Made by a program: the position numbers and the translations under genes
Notes under the pieces: generated by a model
What the model was told of the DNA's origin: nothing
Databases searched by the model: none
What the model saw: the letters and a program-made list of their open reading frames with translations, nothing else
In this document: positions 1 through 6,086 of the stretch, in pieces
How positions within the stretch are numbered: position 1 is the first letter of the stretch
Layout: every line of letters begins with the position of its first letter
Assembly (NCBI GenBank): GCA_030040215.1
Contig: JASHUD010000174.1
Span: 1-19,551, forward strand
From: Methylovirgula sp.
GTDB lineage: Bacteria; Pseudomonadota; Alphaproteobacteria; Rhizobiales; Beijerinckiaceae
Direction: 5' to 3'
Length of the DNA: 19,551 bases

Positions 1-1444
1 TCTTTTTGAGCTCGCGGATCTCGGCGCCGACGACCCGCCACTGCCGGGCGGTATCGTCGAGCAAGGCTTCGATCTCGCGCTTCTCCTTCCGGAGTTCCTC
101 GAATTCGCGGCGTAGCTGCATTTCTTCGATGCGCCGCAGGCTGCGCAGCCGCGTATCGAGAACGTAATTGGCCTGGACTTCCGTGAGTTTGAAGGCCGCC
201 ATCAAAGCGGCTTTGGGTTCGTCGTCCTCGCGAATGATGCGGATCACCTCGTCGAGGTTCAGGAACACGATCCGCATGCCGGCGACGATTTCGAGCCGGT
301 GGCCGATCTCGCCGAGGCGGAAACGCGCTCTTCGTTGCAGCACGACGCGGCGATGGTCGAGCCATTGCTGCAAGGCCTCGTGCAGCGCGACGACGCGCGG
401 CACGACGCCGTCGACGAGCACGTTCATGTTCATGGGGAAGCGGCTCTCGAGCTCCGTCGTCCGGAAGAGCTGCTCCATCATCAGCGCGCAATCGACGCCG
501 CGCGAGCGCGGCTCGATCACGATTCGCACGTCCTCCGTCGATTCGTCGCGTACGTCGGCGACGAGCGGCAGTTTTCTCTCGTTGAGAAGCTCGGCGATCT
601 TTTCGATGAGCCGCGACTTCTGCACCATGTAGGGAATCTCGGTGACCACCGCTGCGTAGCTGCCGCGCGCCCCTTCCTCGCGCACCCATTTCGCCCGCAC
701 CCGGAATGAGCCGCGCCCGGTGCGATAGGTCTCGGCGATCTCTTCCTTGGAGTCGACGATGACACCGCCGGTCGGAAAATCCGGTCCCGGCAGGAAAGCC
801 ATCAGGTCGTCGCTCGTCGCCTTCTTATGGGCGATGAGATGCAGCGCGGCGTCGCAAAGCTCGGCGACGTTGTGCGAGGGGATCGACGTCGCCATGCCGA
901 CCGCGATGCCTTGCGACCCGTTGGCGAGAAGATTGGGAAACGCAGCGGGCAAAACGACAGGTTCGCGCTGGTCGCCGGAATAATTGTCGCGAAAGTCGAC
1001 CGCATCTTCGTCGATGCCGTCGAGAAGCAGGCGGGCGACCTCGGTCATCCGCGCTTCGGTGTAGCGGTAGGCGGCGGCGCCGTCGCCATCGATATTGCCG
1101 AAATTGCCTTGCCCGTCGACGAGCGGGTAGCGCGACGAAAAATCCTGCGCCAGGCGGACCAGCGCATCGTAGATCGCTTGGTCGCCGTGCGGATGGAACG
1201 AGCCCATCACGTCGCCGACGATCTTGGCGCACTTCTTGAACGTTGCGCCGGGATCGAGCCGCAGGATCCGCATCCCGTAGAGGATGCGCCGATGTACCGG
1301 CTTCAGACCGTCGCGGGCATCCGGCAAGGCTCGGCCCATGATGGTCGAGAGCGCGTAGGCGAGATAGCGCTCCTCGAGCGCTTCGCGCAGATTGACCGGT
1401 TCGGCGGAATCGCCGGGGGGCGGCGGAACGATATTTTTACCCAT
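1..1444 (-). CDS. parC: DNA topoisomerase IV subunit A, 5' part (runs off left edge)
   Basis: Subunit A of topoisomerase IV, which with ParE separates linked daughter chromosomes by passing one DNA duplex through a double-strand break. Reading leftwards from the ATG at 1444 the frame stays open to the window edge, giving about 481 N-terminal residues of a protein usually near 750. The opening MGKNIVPPPPG followed by LREALEERYLAYALSTIM and RALPDARDGLKPVHRRIL is typical of alphaproteobacterial ParC. The DNA-cleaving tyrosine lies in YRYTEAR (about residue 128). In the quinolone-determining stretch HPHGDQAIYD, Gln89 and Asp93 align with E. coli Ser80 and Glu84. The visible part ends in the coiled-coil region (LRRIEEMQLRREFEELRKEK). 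It lies downstream of recO on the same strand with a 134-bp gap. The alternative GyrA is unlikely because of the ParC-type N-terminus and the recO neighbour. Confidence 0.93.
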   Translation of the reverse strand, partial: MGKNIVPPPPGDSAEPVNLREALEERYLAYALSTIMGRALPDARDGLKPVHRRILYGMRILRLDPGATFKKCAKIVGDVMGSFHPHGDQAIYDALVRLAQDFSSRYPLVDGQGNFGNIDGDGAAAYRYTEARMTEVARLLLDGIDEDAVDFRDNYSGDQREPVVLPAAFPNLLANGSQGIAVGMATSIPSHNVAELCDAALHLIAHKKATSDDLMAFLPGPDFPTGGVIVDSKEEIAETYRTGRGSFRVRAKWVREEGARGSYAAVVTEIPYMVQKSRLIEKIAELLNERKLPLVADVRDESTEDVRIVIEPRSRGVDCALMMEQLFRTTELESRFPMNMNVLVDGVVPRVVALHEALQQWLDHRRVVLQRRARFRLGEIGHRLEIVAGMRIVFLNLDEVIRIIREDDEPKAALMAAFKLTEVQANYVLDTRLRSLRRIEEMQLRREFEELRKEKREIEALLDDTARQWRVVGAEIRELKK

Positions 1445-1578
1445 CGGAAAAAGCCTTCGCCGGCGCCCCATGCCGCAGCCGGCCGCACGGATGGCTTCAT
1501 GTAATGGATCCGCTGAGTCGCGGCAAATTGATAAAAATCCGGGCGATTCAGGATCGGGGAATGGCAAAGCTCATCGCG

Positions 1579-2313
1579 TCATGCGTTCGCCGCTTTCGCG
1601 ACTTCCGCGAGATAGGCGCGGCGCGCATCGGGCAATTGCAGCCCGCGTGGCGCGAATACGTCGCGCCCCAAAAAATAACCGGAGAGTTCGAATCCGTCGC
1701 GAAGATCGGCAGGCGGCGGCGTCGCGGCGACCGCCGCGGCACGCAAAAAACCCGGCAGGCGCAACAGCCGGTCGTGATAGGCCGCCCCCGCCTGCCGCGA
1801 CACGGCGCGGCCCGTCTTGGGCGACACATAGACGAGATCCTCGGTCGTCCCCGTCGCCGCGCAGCGCGAAAGGTCGAGGCCGAAGCCGAACTCGGCAAGA
1901 ACCGCCAGTTCGAAGCGTACCAGAAGCGGCGGGCCGATTCGGTCGTCGCCGAGATAATCGGCGATGCGCGATGCCGCTTCATAGAGCCGCGGATGCGGAT
2001 CGCGCTCGGCGAGAAGCCGCAACAGGGCGGCGATGTAATTGAGCCCATGCAACGCCGCCGCGCTCGTCATGAGGCGGCCGGCGCGCGGCTCCGTCACTTC
2101 GACGGCGTAGAGTCCGAGATGCTCGTCGAGCCGCGCCCGCCAAGTGAGCGAAGCCTGATTGCCCGGCTGCAGCGCGGGGCGCATGCGGCGCGAGCGGCCG
2201 CCCCGCACGAGGCCCAAATGGCGGCCGTGTTGCGCCGTCATCGCTTCGAGGATGACGCTGGTCTCGCCATGTTTTCTGATCCCGATGATCAGACCTTCGT
2301 CGTGCCATTCCAT
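1579..2313 (-). CDS. recO: DNA repair protein RecO
   Basis: Recombination mediator of the RecFOR pathway: it helps load RecA on gapped, SSB-coated single-stranded DNA and anneals complementary strands. The 244-residue product has the usual length. It begins MEWHDEGLIIGIRKHGETSVILEAM, the family's N-terminal OB-fold signature, followed by HGRHLGLVRGG and by a helical C-terminal part with LLVRFELAVLAEFGFGLDL, another RecO hallmark. The ATG at 2313 is the natural start because the conserved N-terminus begins there. It lies only 14 bp downstream of the response regulator gene, so it may be read from the same transcript, and parC follows. In many alphaproteobacteria recO directly follows era; here a two-component system and pqqA lie between them. 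Confidence 0.93.
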   Translation of the reverse strand: MEWHDEGLIIGIRKHGETSVILEAMTAQHGRHLGLVRGGRSRRMRPALQPGNQASLTWRARLDEHLGLYAVEVTEPRAGRLMTSAAALHGLNYIAALLRLLAERDPHPRLYEAASRIADYLGDDRIGPPLLVRFELAVLAEFGFGLDLSRCAATGTTEDLVYVSPKTGRAVSRQAGAAYHDRLLRLPGFLRAAAVAATPPPADLRDGFELSGYFLGRDVFAPRGLQLPDARRAYLAEVAKAANA

Positions 2314-2327
2314 GCCGGTCTATCGGC

Positions 2328-3029
2328 CTATGGTTCGTCTTCGTCGTAGCGATAACCGACGCCGTGGACGGTGCGGATGATGCGCGGCGCGGCCGGATCG
2401 ATCTCGATCTTCTTGCGCAGCGCCGAGACGTATTGATCGAGCGCGCGGCTGTTGGGCATATAATCGCGTCCCCAGCACAGGTCGAACAATTCGTCGCGCG
2501 AGACCGCTTGACCGCGCCGCTCGTGGAGCGCGGCGAGGATGGCAACCTCGCGGCTCGTCAAATCGATGCGCTGCTCGCCCCGATAGGCGCGCATCGCCTT
2601 CTGGTCGATTTCGAGATCGCCCATGCGCAGCCGCCCGTCGGGCTCGCTGCGCGCCGGAATGCCTTGCACTTTCGTGCGGCGCAGCGCCGCCTTGATGCGC
2701 GCCACGAGTTCGCGCGCGCCGAACGGTTTGGCAACGTAATCGTCGGCGCCGATTTCCAAGCCGCGCACCCGGTCGCTTTCCTCGCCGCGCGCCGAGAGCA
2801 GCAGGATCGGCACAAGCGGGTCGATACGGCGGATCTCGCGCAACAGCGTCAGCCCGTCCATCACCGGCATCATGACGTCGAGCACGCAGATCTCCGGCTT
2901 TTCGGCCTTGAACAAAGCGAGCGCCTTGGCGCCGTCGCCGGCGACCTGGCATTGGAATCCTTCGAGACTCAGGAGGTCGACGATGCCGGCGCGCAGATGC
3001 GGATCATCCTCGGCGATCAAGATGGACAT
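2328..3029 (-). CDS. OmpR/PhoB-family response regulator
   Basis: A 233-residue DNA-binding response regulator. The N-terminal receiver domain (about 1-115) has the acidic pocket EDD (7-9), phospho-acceptor Asp51 in LDVMMP, switch Ser79 and Lys101 in VAKPF. The C-terminal winged helix (about 130-230) shows LTSREVAILAALHERRG, the recognition-helix region NSRALDQYVSALRKKIE and the terminal wing IRTVHGVGYRY. I chose the ATG at 3029 because the receiver fold begins MSILIAEDD there and a GGAG motif precedes it; the frame could extend to 3077 but that adds non-conserved residues. It overlaps the 3' end of the kinase gene by 13 bp, so the two are almost certainly co-translated partners. Its targets are unknown. 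A direct-repeat array upstream of pqqA with OmpR-like spacing is a candidate site. Confidence 0.92.
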   Translation of the reverse strand: MSILIAEDDPHLRAGIVDLLSLEGFQCQVAGDGAKALALFKAEKPEICVLDVMMPVMDGLTLLREIRRIDPLVPILLLSARGEESDRVRGLEIGADDYVAKPFGARELVARIKAALRRTKVQGIPARSEPDGRLRMGDLEIDQKAMRAYRGEQRIDLTSREVAILAALHERRGQAVSRDELFDLCWGRDYMPNSRALDQYVSALRKKIEIDPAAPRIIRTVHGVGYRYDEDEP

Positions 3030-4579
3030 TTGGGCTCCAGCGCGCTCGCGATGAACTTCAGGGATGCGGTCAGGCAAACACCCGGATCGGCGGCTTCGAT
3101 CGTCAGCGTGCCGTCATTGGCTTGGGCAAGCTCGCGGACGACGACCAGGCCGAGTCCGAACCCATCCTTCGCGCCCGCCCCGGCGCGGCGCGGCGCAAGC
3201 GCCTTGTTCTTGGAACCCGGATCGAGGCCGGGGCCGTGATCGCGAACGCGCAAGGAAAGGATGCCGTCGCTTTCGTGCGTTGCGACCTCGATGCGTCCCG
3301 GCGCGTATTTGCAGGCGTTATCGAGGAGATTGATCAAGATCCGCTCAAATCCCATCCGGTCGAAACGGCCGGCCCGCGGCGCGTCGTGCGAAACCTCGAT
3401 CGTCGATCCCGTCGCGGCAAAGAGATTCCGATAGCGCTCGATCGTCGAATCGAGCACCGCGTCCGGTACGGCTTCGTCGAGGCGAATCGGCGCCGGCGCG
3501 GCGGTGCGGCCGTAGACGATCGTGTTGTCGGCGAGCAGCGCGAGCCGGTCGATTTCGGCGCTCAGGACATTCGAATAGCGCTGCACCGCGGCCTCGTCGT
3601 CGGCGCGCCGCGCGAGCAGTTCGGCATAAAGGCGCAGATTGGCGATCGGCGTGCGCAAATCGTGCGAAAGCTTGGCGGTCATCTCGCTGCGGAACGTGCT
3701 TTCCATAAGCCTCGCCTGCTGGTTCCGATACATGTACCAGACGAGAATGAGCCAACAACCGATCAACGGAATCGTGATCGCGGTCAACGGCAGCAAGCCG
3801 TGATGCGTGCCGGCCGGCGTCGAGGTTTCCATGTGCCAGCCGCGCATCGAGCCGGAAAGTTCGGTAATGGTGGAGGTGCTGAGCGAGGTCGGCCCGTGGC
3901 TCCATAGCGCCCGCCCGGCCGGATCGCGCAGGACAATGAGGCGGTCGTCGAGTTGCGCGGTGGCGGCGTCGAGCGCCACCTCGAGGACCGGATCGAGCGT
4001 GATCTCGTCGAAGGCGACGCAGATGTCGCGTTTGCCGTTGTCGCGTTCGCAATAAACAAAGGACATGAGTTCGCCGCCGATCGTCCAAATCCCGGCTTTC
4101 GGCAACGCCGCGCCGGTTTCGTTGGAAAGCTCGGCGCGCGCTTCGGAAATGCCACTGCCGAGGCGACGCATGAGTTCGTCCTCGGTTTCCAACGTGCCGA
4201 TCGCCAACGGCAACACGTTGGCATCGTCAATATGCACGAAAATAAAGCGAACCTCGTTGACGAAACCGGCTACCCGCACGTTGCGCAACATGTCCGGGGC
4301 GTCGAGCGCATCGCGGATCTGCGCGACGGCGCGATGCGCCTTATCGTTGATGGCGCCGTTGGCCACCGTGCCGAGCGCCTTGGCTTTCTGCGCCGCCTGC
4401 GCGACTTCCCGCGTCCGGGTAACGGCGTAATCGGCGTCGATCAGGAAAGCCGCGAAGATGCCGAACACGACGAGCGGCAGCGCCAAAAGCACCGCGAACC
4501 AGAGAACCGCGCGCCGGAGATCCGGGCGCTGCGGCCGGCCGAGCAAAAAAGCGCGACGCCTTACCGATTCTTTGTTCAT
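3017..4579 (-). CDS. Membrane sensor histidine kinase with periplasmic sensor region
   Basis: A 520-residue sensor kinase, partner of the overlapping response regulator. Numbering from the ATG at 4579 (MNKESVRR): membrane segment 1 at about 24-47, an extracytoplasmic region at about 48-262, membrane segment 2 at about 263-284, then HisKA with phospho-acceptor His306 in KLSHDLRTPIANLRLY. The ATPase domain has the N box NLLDNACKYAPG, G1 DHGPGLDPG and G2 GFGLGLVVVREL. I do not recognise the sensor region as a named domain; it contains two cysteines ten residues apart (177 and 187), which could form a disulfide. The upstream ATG at 4597 is possible, but 4579 has AGG motifs closer by. It is divergent from pqqA across 310 bp. 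The signal sensed is unknown. Confidence 0.9.
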   Translation of the reverse strand: MNKESVRRRAFLLGRPQRPDLRRAVLWFAVLLALPLVVFGIFAAFLIDADYAVTRTREVAQAAQKAKALGTVANGAINDKAHRAVAQIRDALDAPDMLRNVRVAGFVNEVRFIFVHIDDANVLPLAIGTLETEDELMRRLGSGISEARAELSNETGAALPKAGIWTIGGELMSFVYCERDNGKRDICVAFDEITLDPVLEVALDAATAQLDDRLIVLRDPAGRALWSHGPTSLSTSTITELSGSMRGWHMETSTPAGTHHGLLPLTAITIPLIGCWLILVWYMYRNQQARLMESTFRSEMTAKLSHDLRTPIANLRLYAELLARRADDEAAVQRYSNVLSAEIDRLALLADNTIVYGRTAAPAPIRLDEAVPDAVLDSTIERYRNLFAATGSTIEVSHDAPRAGRFDRMGFERILINLLDNACKYAPGRIEVATHESDGILSLRVRDHGPGLDPGSKNKALAPRRAGAGAKDGFGLGLVVVRELAQANDGTLTIEAADPGVCLTASLKFIASALEPKCPS

Positions 4580-4753
4580 AGCGCCTAAGCCTCGCATCGG
4601 TCGCGGCGTACGCCGACCGTCCGCAGCCTTAGAATCCAGAATACCATGCGCGGGTAAAGCCGCAGACCGGCGAGCCTGCGAGACGGTTGCCGCGGCACTC
4701 GGGGGATTTTGCGCTTCCGCGCGGAGGGCGAAAGACCGCCAAAAACAATGATT

Positions 4754-4783
4754 TCTTACATAGATCTTACATTAATCTTGCCA
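4754..4783 (+). promoter_or_regulatory. Phased direct repeats TCTTACAT, probable response-regulator box
   Basis: TCTTACAT occurs at 4754-4761 and 4765-4772, and a half-matching TCTTGCCA follows at 4776-4783. Start-to-start spacing is exactly 11 bp, one helical turn. A further exact TCTTACAT stands at 4821-4828. Tandem sites with about 11-bp spacing on one face of the helix are the usual binding pattern of OmpR/PhoB-family dimers (established knowledge). The array lies 107-136 bp upstream of pqqA and about 175 bp upstream of the kinase gene. Binding by the adjacent regulator is inference. Confidence 0.5.
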
Positions 4784-4806
4784 AGCGCTGACCACTTCGG
4801 CTTGGC
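4780..4806 (+). repeat. Inverted repeat GCCAAGC / GCTTGGC
   Basis: Perfect 7-bp arms at 4780-4786 and 4800-4806 are separated by 13 bp. The left arm overlaps the third unit of the direct-repeat array. It could be an operator for a second regulator or part of a leader structure if transcription starts upstream. The sequence alone cannot separate these options. Confidence 0.4.
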
Positions 4807-4838
4807 GCCGGATAGGATCGTCTTACATCCAGTTTCAA

Positions 4839-4859
4839 GGGCGAACGCCAAGTTCGCTC
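4839..4859 (+). promoter_or_regulatory. Leader hairpin upstream of pqqA
   Basis: GCGAAC (4841-4846) and GTTCGC (4852-4857) form a perfect 6-bp stem around a 5-nt loop, extended to about 8 bp with one G-U pair. It ends 20 nt before the pqqA ribosome site. If it lies within the transcript it would be a 5' untranslated hairpin that could affect stability or translation; if not, it could be an operator. No other riboswitch-like structure is visible. Confidence 0.4.
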
Positions 4860-4878
4860 CGATTCAGGTGGATTTACC

Positions 4879-4884
4879 AGGAGG
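4879..4884 (+). promoter_or_regulatory. Consensus Shine-Dalgarno site of pqqA
   Basis: AGGAGG stands 5 nt before the ATG at 4890. It is stronger than the ribosome sites of most other genes in this window, and it is the main non-protein evidence that the 25-codon frame is translated. Confidence 0.85.
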
Positions 4885-4889
4885 ATATC

Positions 4890-4967
4890 ATGGCTTGGAC
4901 AACCCCCACGATCTGCGAAATCTGCGTCGGTATGGAAGTCACCGCTTACGAGTCGAGCGAGATCTAA
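4890..4967 (+). CDS. pqqA: PQQ precursor peptide PqqA (solitary copy)
   Basis: A 25-residue ribosomal peptide that is the substrate for pyrroloquinoline quinone synthesis. In known systems the radical-SAM enzyme PqqE, with chaperone PqqD, links a conserved Glu to a conserved Tyr three residues further on; proteases, PqqB and PqqC then finish the cofactor. Here the peptide begins MAWTTPTICEIC and continues GMEVTAYESSEI. Glu16 and Tyr20 form the required E-V-T-x-Y motif, and the IC-VGMEVT-YES-EI pattern matches methylotroph PqqA closely. Two cysteines form an ICEIC (CxxC) motif. A perfect AGGAGG precedes the ATG and a hairpin terminator follows 60 bp later. No pqqB, C, D or E is in the window, so this copy is solitary and its partners must be elsewhere. 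It is divergent from a two-component system. Confidence 0.9.
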   Translation: MAWTTPTICEICVGMEVTAYESSEI

Positions 4968-4984
4968 ACCGCGAGATCTAAACC
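4957..4984 (+). repeat. Perfect 14-bp tandem duplication over the pqqA stop codon
   Basis: GCGAGATCTAAACC occurs twice back to back (4957-4970 and 4971-4984). The first copy encodes the last codons and the TAA stop of pqqA; the second lies just outside it. It looks like a slippage duplication that left the coding sequence intact. Confidence 0.85.
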
Positions 4985-5027
4985 GATTGTCGGTGCTTCT
5001 CGTCTGAGGGCACCAAGCGGATTTTCC

Positions 5028-5063
5028 AGTGGAGTTCGGCAAAGCCGGGCTCCACTCTCTTTT
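5028..5063 (+). terminator. Hairpin terminator after pqqA
   Basis: Arms starting AGTGGAG (5028) and ending CTCCACT (5056) pair through about 13 positions, two of them G-U, around an AAA loop. The T-rich run CTCTTTT follows. It lies 60 bp after the pqqA stop and probably ends the short pqqA transcript. The T-tract is modest, so readthrough is possible. Confidence 0.6.
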
Positions 5064-5081
5064 GCGGATCTCTTTTGCGGA
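5056..5081 (+). repeat. Perfect 13-bp tandem duplication in the terminator tail
   Basis: TCTCTTTTGCGGA occurs twice back to back (5056-5068 and 5069-5081), duplicating the T-rich tail of the pqqA terminator. It is the second short tandem duplication within 125 bp. Confidence 0.8.
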
Positions 5082-5137
5082 AGTCGGCGCCATCGGAGCC
5101 CTCCCCTCCACAGATGCGCCGCACGCAATGTCACCTG

Positions 5138-5161
5138 AGCCGGCCTGAGGCCGGCTTTTTT
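5138..5161 (+). terminator. Strong intrinsic terminator between pqqA and era
   Basis: AGCCGGCC, loop TGA, GGCCGGCT (5138-5156): a perfect 8-bp GC-rich stem running into six T residues (5156-5161). The T-tract lies on the plus-strand side, so it stops transcripts coming from pqqA before they run antisense into era. It has no T-tract for leftward transcripts, so it probably does not terminate the era operon. Confidence 0.85.
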
Positions 5162-5174
5162 GTTGGGTTGCAAC

Positions 5175-6086
5175 TCAGTCGTTCGGAAATTCGATCCCCA
5201 TCTCTCGATAGCGTTCCGGATCGTCCTGCCAATTCTCGCGCACTTTGACGAACAGGAAGAGATGGATCCGCTGCTCGGCCGCGGCTTCGACGTCCTTGCG
5301 TGCCGCCATGCCGATCGCTTTGATCGTCCGCCCCTTCTCACCGATGACGATTTTCTTGTGCGCCTCGCGGGTCACATAAATCGTCTGTTCGACCCGCGCC
5401 GAACCATCCTTCTGATCGGTCCACTGCTGTGTCTCGACGGTCGTCTGATAAGGCAGTTCAGCATGCAACCGTTCGAAAAGCTTCTCGCGGGTGATCTCGG
5501 CGGCGAGCGAGCGCAGCGGCGCATCGGAAATCTGCTCTTCCGGATAGAGCCACGGGCCGGGCGGCATCAGGGCGGCCAGCCTTTCCTTCAAATCCGCGAT
5601 CCCATCGCCGCTCAGCGCCGAGATCATGAACGTCTCGGCGAAAGCAAGCCTTGCATTCAGCGCCGCGGCCAGTTCGAGCAGCTTCGGCCGGGCTACGAGG
5701 TCGATCTTGTTCAGCACGAGAATGGGCGGCGCTTGGCGTGCGGCGAGCCGGGCGAGGATCGCTTCGGCCTCGGCGTCGATCCCCTTGCGCGAATCGACGA
5801 GCAGCGCCACGGCATCGGCGTCCGCCACTCCGCCCCACGCCGAATTCACCATGGCGCGGTCAAGGCGCCGGCGCGGCGTGAAAATCCCCGGCGTATCGAC
5901 GAAAACGATTTGTGTGTCGCCTTCGACCGCGATGCCGCGCACCAGATTGCGCGTCGTCTGCACTTTGCGCGAAACGATCGAGATTTTCGCACCGACCAAG
6001 GCATTGAGCAGCGTGGACTTGCCCGCGTTGGGCGCGCCGATGAGCGCAACGAAGCCGCAGCGCGTTGGGGATGCTTCGCGCATCAT
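5175..6086 (-). CDS. era: GTPase Era
   Basis: Essential GTPase that binds the 3' end of 16S rRNA and assists 30S subunit maturation. The 303-residue product has the normal length. The GTPase domain shows the P-loop GAPNAGKST (about 18-26), switch sequence QTTRN, G3 DTPGI and G4 NKIDLV. The C-terminal KH RNA-binding domain contains the Era-typical KKIVIGEKGRTIKAIG followed by VEAAAEQRIHLFLFVKVRENW. The ATG at 6086 overlaps the rnc stop in an ATGA arrangement (4 bp), so the two are translationally coupled. It is the last gene of the minus-strand cluster before the pqqA region interrupts the usual link to recO. Confidence 0.97.
   Translation of the reverse strand: MMREASPTRCGFVALIGAPNAGKSTLLNALVGAKISIVSRKVQTTRNLVRGIAVEGDTQIVFVDTPGIFTPRRRLDRAMVNSAWGGVADADAVALLVDSRKGIDAEAEAILARLAARQAPPILVLNKIDLVARPKLLELAAALNARLAFAETFMISALSGDGIADLKERLAALMPPGPWLYPEEQISDAPLRSLAAEITREKLFERLHAELPYQTTVETQQWTDQKDGSARVEQTIYVTREAHKKIVIGEKGRTIKAIGMAARKDVEAAAEQRIHLFLFVKVRENWQDDPERYREMGIEFPND

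Larger units (their letters stand above)
4580..4889. other. Divergent intergenic region between the sensor kinase and pqqA
   Basis: This 310-bp stretch holds no credible gene. Its kinase-proximal part (4580-4740) is GC-rich. From about 4741 it becomes AT-rich and carries three phased direct repeats, two inverted repeats and the pqqA ribosome site, listed separately. I found no convincing sigma-70 -35/-10 pair for pqqA. The best -10-like hexamer, TAGGAT at 4813-4818, lacks a well-placed -35, which would suit an activator-dependent promoter. Short frames crossing the region do not resemble any protein family. Confidence 0.6.

Noticed and set aside
1170..1190. Gln at the ParC position equivalent to E. 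coli Ser80, as a resistance mutation
   Set aside because: As I recall, ParC of alphaproteobacteria commonly differs from E. coli at this site, so the residue is probably native and says nothing about acquired quinolone resistance.
4709..4981. 90-codon plus-strand frame covering the pqqA region in another frame
   Set aside because: It conflicts with pqqA, which has motif and ribosome-site support. It reads through the regulatory repeats and has no family resemblance.
5138..5161. Terminator considered as the end of the era operon
   Set aside because: The T-tract is only on the plus-strand side; read leftwards the hairpin is followed by mixed sequence, so it should act on pqqA transcripts.
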